Shown here in pieces: positions 62,794 to 64,000 of a DNA stretch of 64,000 nucleotides (positions are counted from its first letter, which is position 1; the number at the start of each line of letters is the position of its first letter). This stretch comes from an uncultured Pelagimonas sp. (GTDB lineage: Bacteria; Pseudomonadota; Alphaproteobacteria; Rhodobacterales; Rhodobacteraceae): NCBI GenBank assembly GCA_947497905.1, contig CANMIH010000010.1, positions 62,001 through 126,000 of the forward strand. Reading direction: 5' to 3'. Both the position numbers and the translations under genes were made by a program. The notes beneath the pieces are model-generated. The model was given only the letters and a program-made list of their open reading frames with translations. It searched no databases and was not told where the DNA came from.

Positions 62794-64000
62794 TTACCCC
62801 TCCACAAAAAGCATGGCCGGGGTTTCCAGCAGGGTTTTCAGTTTCTGAACAAAGACCGCAGCATCCCAGCCATCAATCACACGGTGATCAAAGGAGCACG
62901 AGAGGTTCATCATCTTGCGCGGCTGGAATTGCTGCCCGTCCCAGACCGGGCGGATCTGCATCTTGTTGACGCCCACAATCGCCACCTCGGGGTGGTTGAT
63001 GATCGGGGTTGTGGCCAGAGCGCCCAATGGGCCAAGCGAGGTGACGGTGATTGTGCCACCCTGCAGCTCATCCAGTTTGATAGTGCCGTCGCGCGCGGCT
63101 TCGGCCAGACGTGTCAGTTCCGCGGCATTGTCCCAAAGGCTTCCGGCCTCAGCATGACGAATAACCGGCACGTTCAATCCGTTAGGAGTTTGAGTGGCGA
63201 TGCCCACATGCACGCCACCGTGCCGATGGATCACATTGGCCTCATCGTCAAAGCGTGCGTTTAAACCGGGCTGTTCGCGTACTGCCTCAACAATGGCGCG
63301 CATCAGGAAGGGGAGCAACGTCAGCTTGGGACGTTCGCCTTTGTGTTTGGCATTCAGCGCAGCGCGCAGGCTCTCCAACGCCTCCATTTCGACCTCTTCC
63401 ACAATGGTGATGTGGGGGATCTGACGTTTGGAGATTTGCATCTTTTCCGCGATTTTGCGGCGCATGCCGATCACGCGGATCTCTTCCACACCGGTATTGG
63501 CTCCGCGGGTGATCTGGCCTTGCTGGATGCCGCCAGACGCGGTCCAATGATCCAGATCGGCGTGGTTTATGCGCCCGGCAGGACCAGATCCCGGAACCTG
63601 CCGCAAATCAATGCCTTCCTCACGGGCGCGGGCGCGAACCGAGGGCGCGGCAAGGGGTTTGGTGCCTTTTGCCCGCGCAACAGGCGATGGAGCAGGGGGA
63701 CTTGGGGGGGGGACCGGTGTGGTGCTTGGTGTTGGCTCCGGTTTGGTCGCTGGGGCAGGGGACTGCGCTGTTTCCGGTGTTTCAACCGCGGTTGCCGCGT
63801 CTTCACCGGCTTCATTGCCATCCCCGTCTACTTCGATGCGGATCAGAACCGCACCTACGGCCATCAGCTCGCCGATCTCACCACCAAGCTCGAGCACTTT
63901 ACCCGCAACCGAAGAGGGTACCTCAACAGCGGCCTTGTCGGTCATGACCACGGCCAGCACATCGTCCTCTTTGACGATGTCACCGGGTTTGACCTCCCAG
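62794..64000 (-). CDS. 2-oxoacid dehydrogenase E2 (dihydrolipoamide acyltransferase), N-terminus outside window
   Basis: The frame is open to the right edge, so the N-terminus lies outside. Visible in order are the end of the lipoyl domain with the lysine in MTDKA, a Pro/Ala-rich linker, the peripheral-subunit-binding domain (APSVRARAREEGIDLRQVPGSG) and the acyltransferase domain with the catalytic histidine in SFDHRVIDGWDAA. It transfers an acyl group to CoA. The E1 genes are expected further upstream, beyond the window. Branched-chain keto acids are the likely substrates, but pyruvate or acetoin complexes are not excluded. Confidence 0.93.
   Translation of the reverse strand, partial: WEVKPGDIVKEDDVLAVVMTDKAAVEVPSSVAGKVLELGGEIGELMAVGAVLIRIEVDGDGNEAGEDAATAVETPETAQSPAPATKPEPTPSTTPVPPPSPPAPSPVARAKGTKPLAAPSVRARAREEGIDLRQVPGSGPAGRINHADLDHWTASGGIQQGQITRGANTGVEEIRVIGMRRKIAEKMQISKRQIPHITIVEEVEMEALESLRAALNAKHKGERPKLTLLPFLMRAIVEAVREQPGLNARFDDEANVIHRHGGVHVGIATQTPNGLNVPVIRHAEAGSLWDNAAELTRLAEAARDGTIKLDELQGGTITVTSLGPLGALATTPIINHPEVAIVGVNKMQIRPVWDGQQFQPRKMMNLSCSFDHRVIDGWDAAVFVQKLKTLLETPAMLFVEG

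Overview
The window is a 64 kb piece of an alphaproteobacterial chromosome, most likely from a marine Rhodobacterales (Roseobacter group) bacterium. The evidence is the moderately high GC content, the arrangement pyrB / membrane protein / dihydroorotase-like / plsY, an RTX protein ending in a Hint domain, and the many small ABC-transporter catabolic clusters. No tRNA, rRNA, CRISPR array, insertion sequence or prophage was recognised. Both ends cut through genes: a PIG-L deacetylase-like protein on the left and a 2-oxoacid dehydrogenase E2 on the right.

Layout. 1-4.3 kb: end of a PIG-L-type protein, a lipoprotein with an HExxH motif, a small cytochrome c, and a vanadium-haloperoxidase homologue that has lost part of its active site. 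4.3-12 kb: an intergenic region with two strong dyads, a SARP-like regulator with TPR-type repeats, and a 1753-residue secreted RTX protein with a C-terminal Hint domain. 12-29.4 kb: mostly housekeeping genes: a MltB-type transglycosylase, sdhE, an XRE regulator, aspC, plsY, a dihydroorotase-like gene, pyrB, a family-4-like uracil-DNA glycosylase, a LysE exporter, moaB, an RND efflux pair, a DUF1059 protein, a Bcr/CflA exporter preceded by a leader peptide and attenuator, a DsbD-alpha-like protein and a YqgE protein.

29.4-54.2 kb holds two catabolic islands. The first (29.5-40.7 kb) has an IlvD/Edd dehydratase, an aldehyde dehydrogenase, an IolD-like ThDP enzyme, a Gfo/Idh/MocA oxidoreductase and an IclR regulator on the minus strand. 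A four-gene family-1 sugar ABC transporter runs divergently from them. The second (40.8-54.2 kb) has a two-subunit indolepyruvate-type ferredoxin oxidoreductase, a MarR regulator, a phytoene-desaturase-like flavoprotein and a cyclase-family hydrolase on the minus strand. A second such flavoprotein and a complete five-gene dipeptide-type ABC transporter run divergently from a shared promoter region.

54.2-61.4 kb is a third sugar island: a UxaB/mannitol-dehydrogenase-like enzyme, an aldo/keto reductase, a GntR regulator, an RbsC/RbsB/short-ATPase transporter and a zinc alcohol dehydrogenase. Three copies of one 22-bp operator-like sequence tie the two plus-strand operons of this island together. 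61.4-64 kb holds the E3 and part of the E2 gene of a 2-oxoacid dehydrogenase, probably the branched-chain complex.

The most interesting signals are the valine-rich leader peptide with mutually exclusive antiterminator and terminator in front of the Bcr/CflA exporter, the uncharacterised 40.8-54.2 kb pathway, the degenerate haloperoxidase, the dihydroorotase-like protein without its zinc ligands, the glycosylase without its usual iron-sulfur cysteines, and the repeated operator of the third island.
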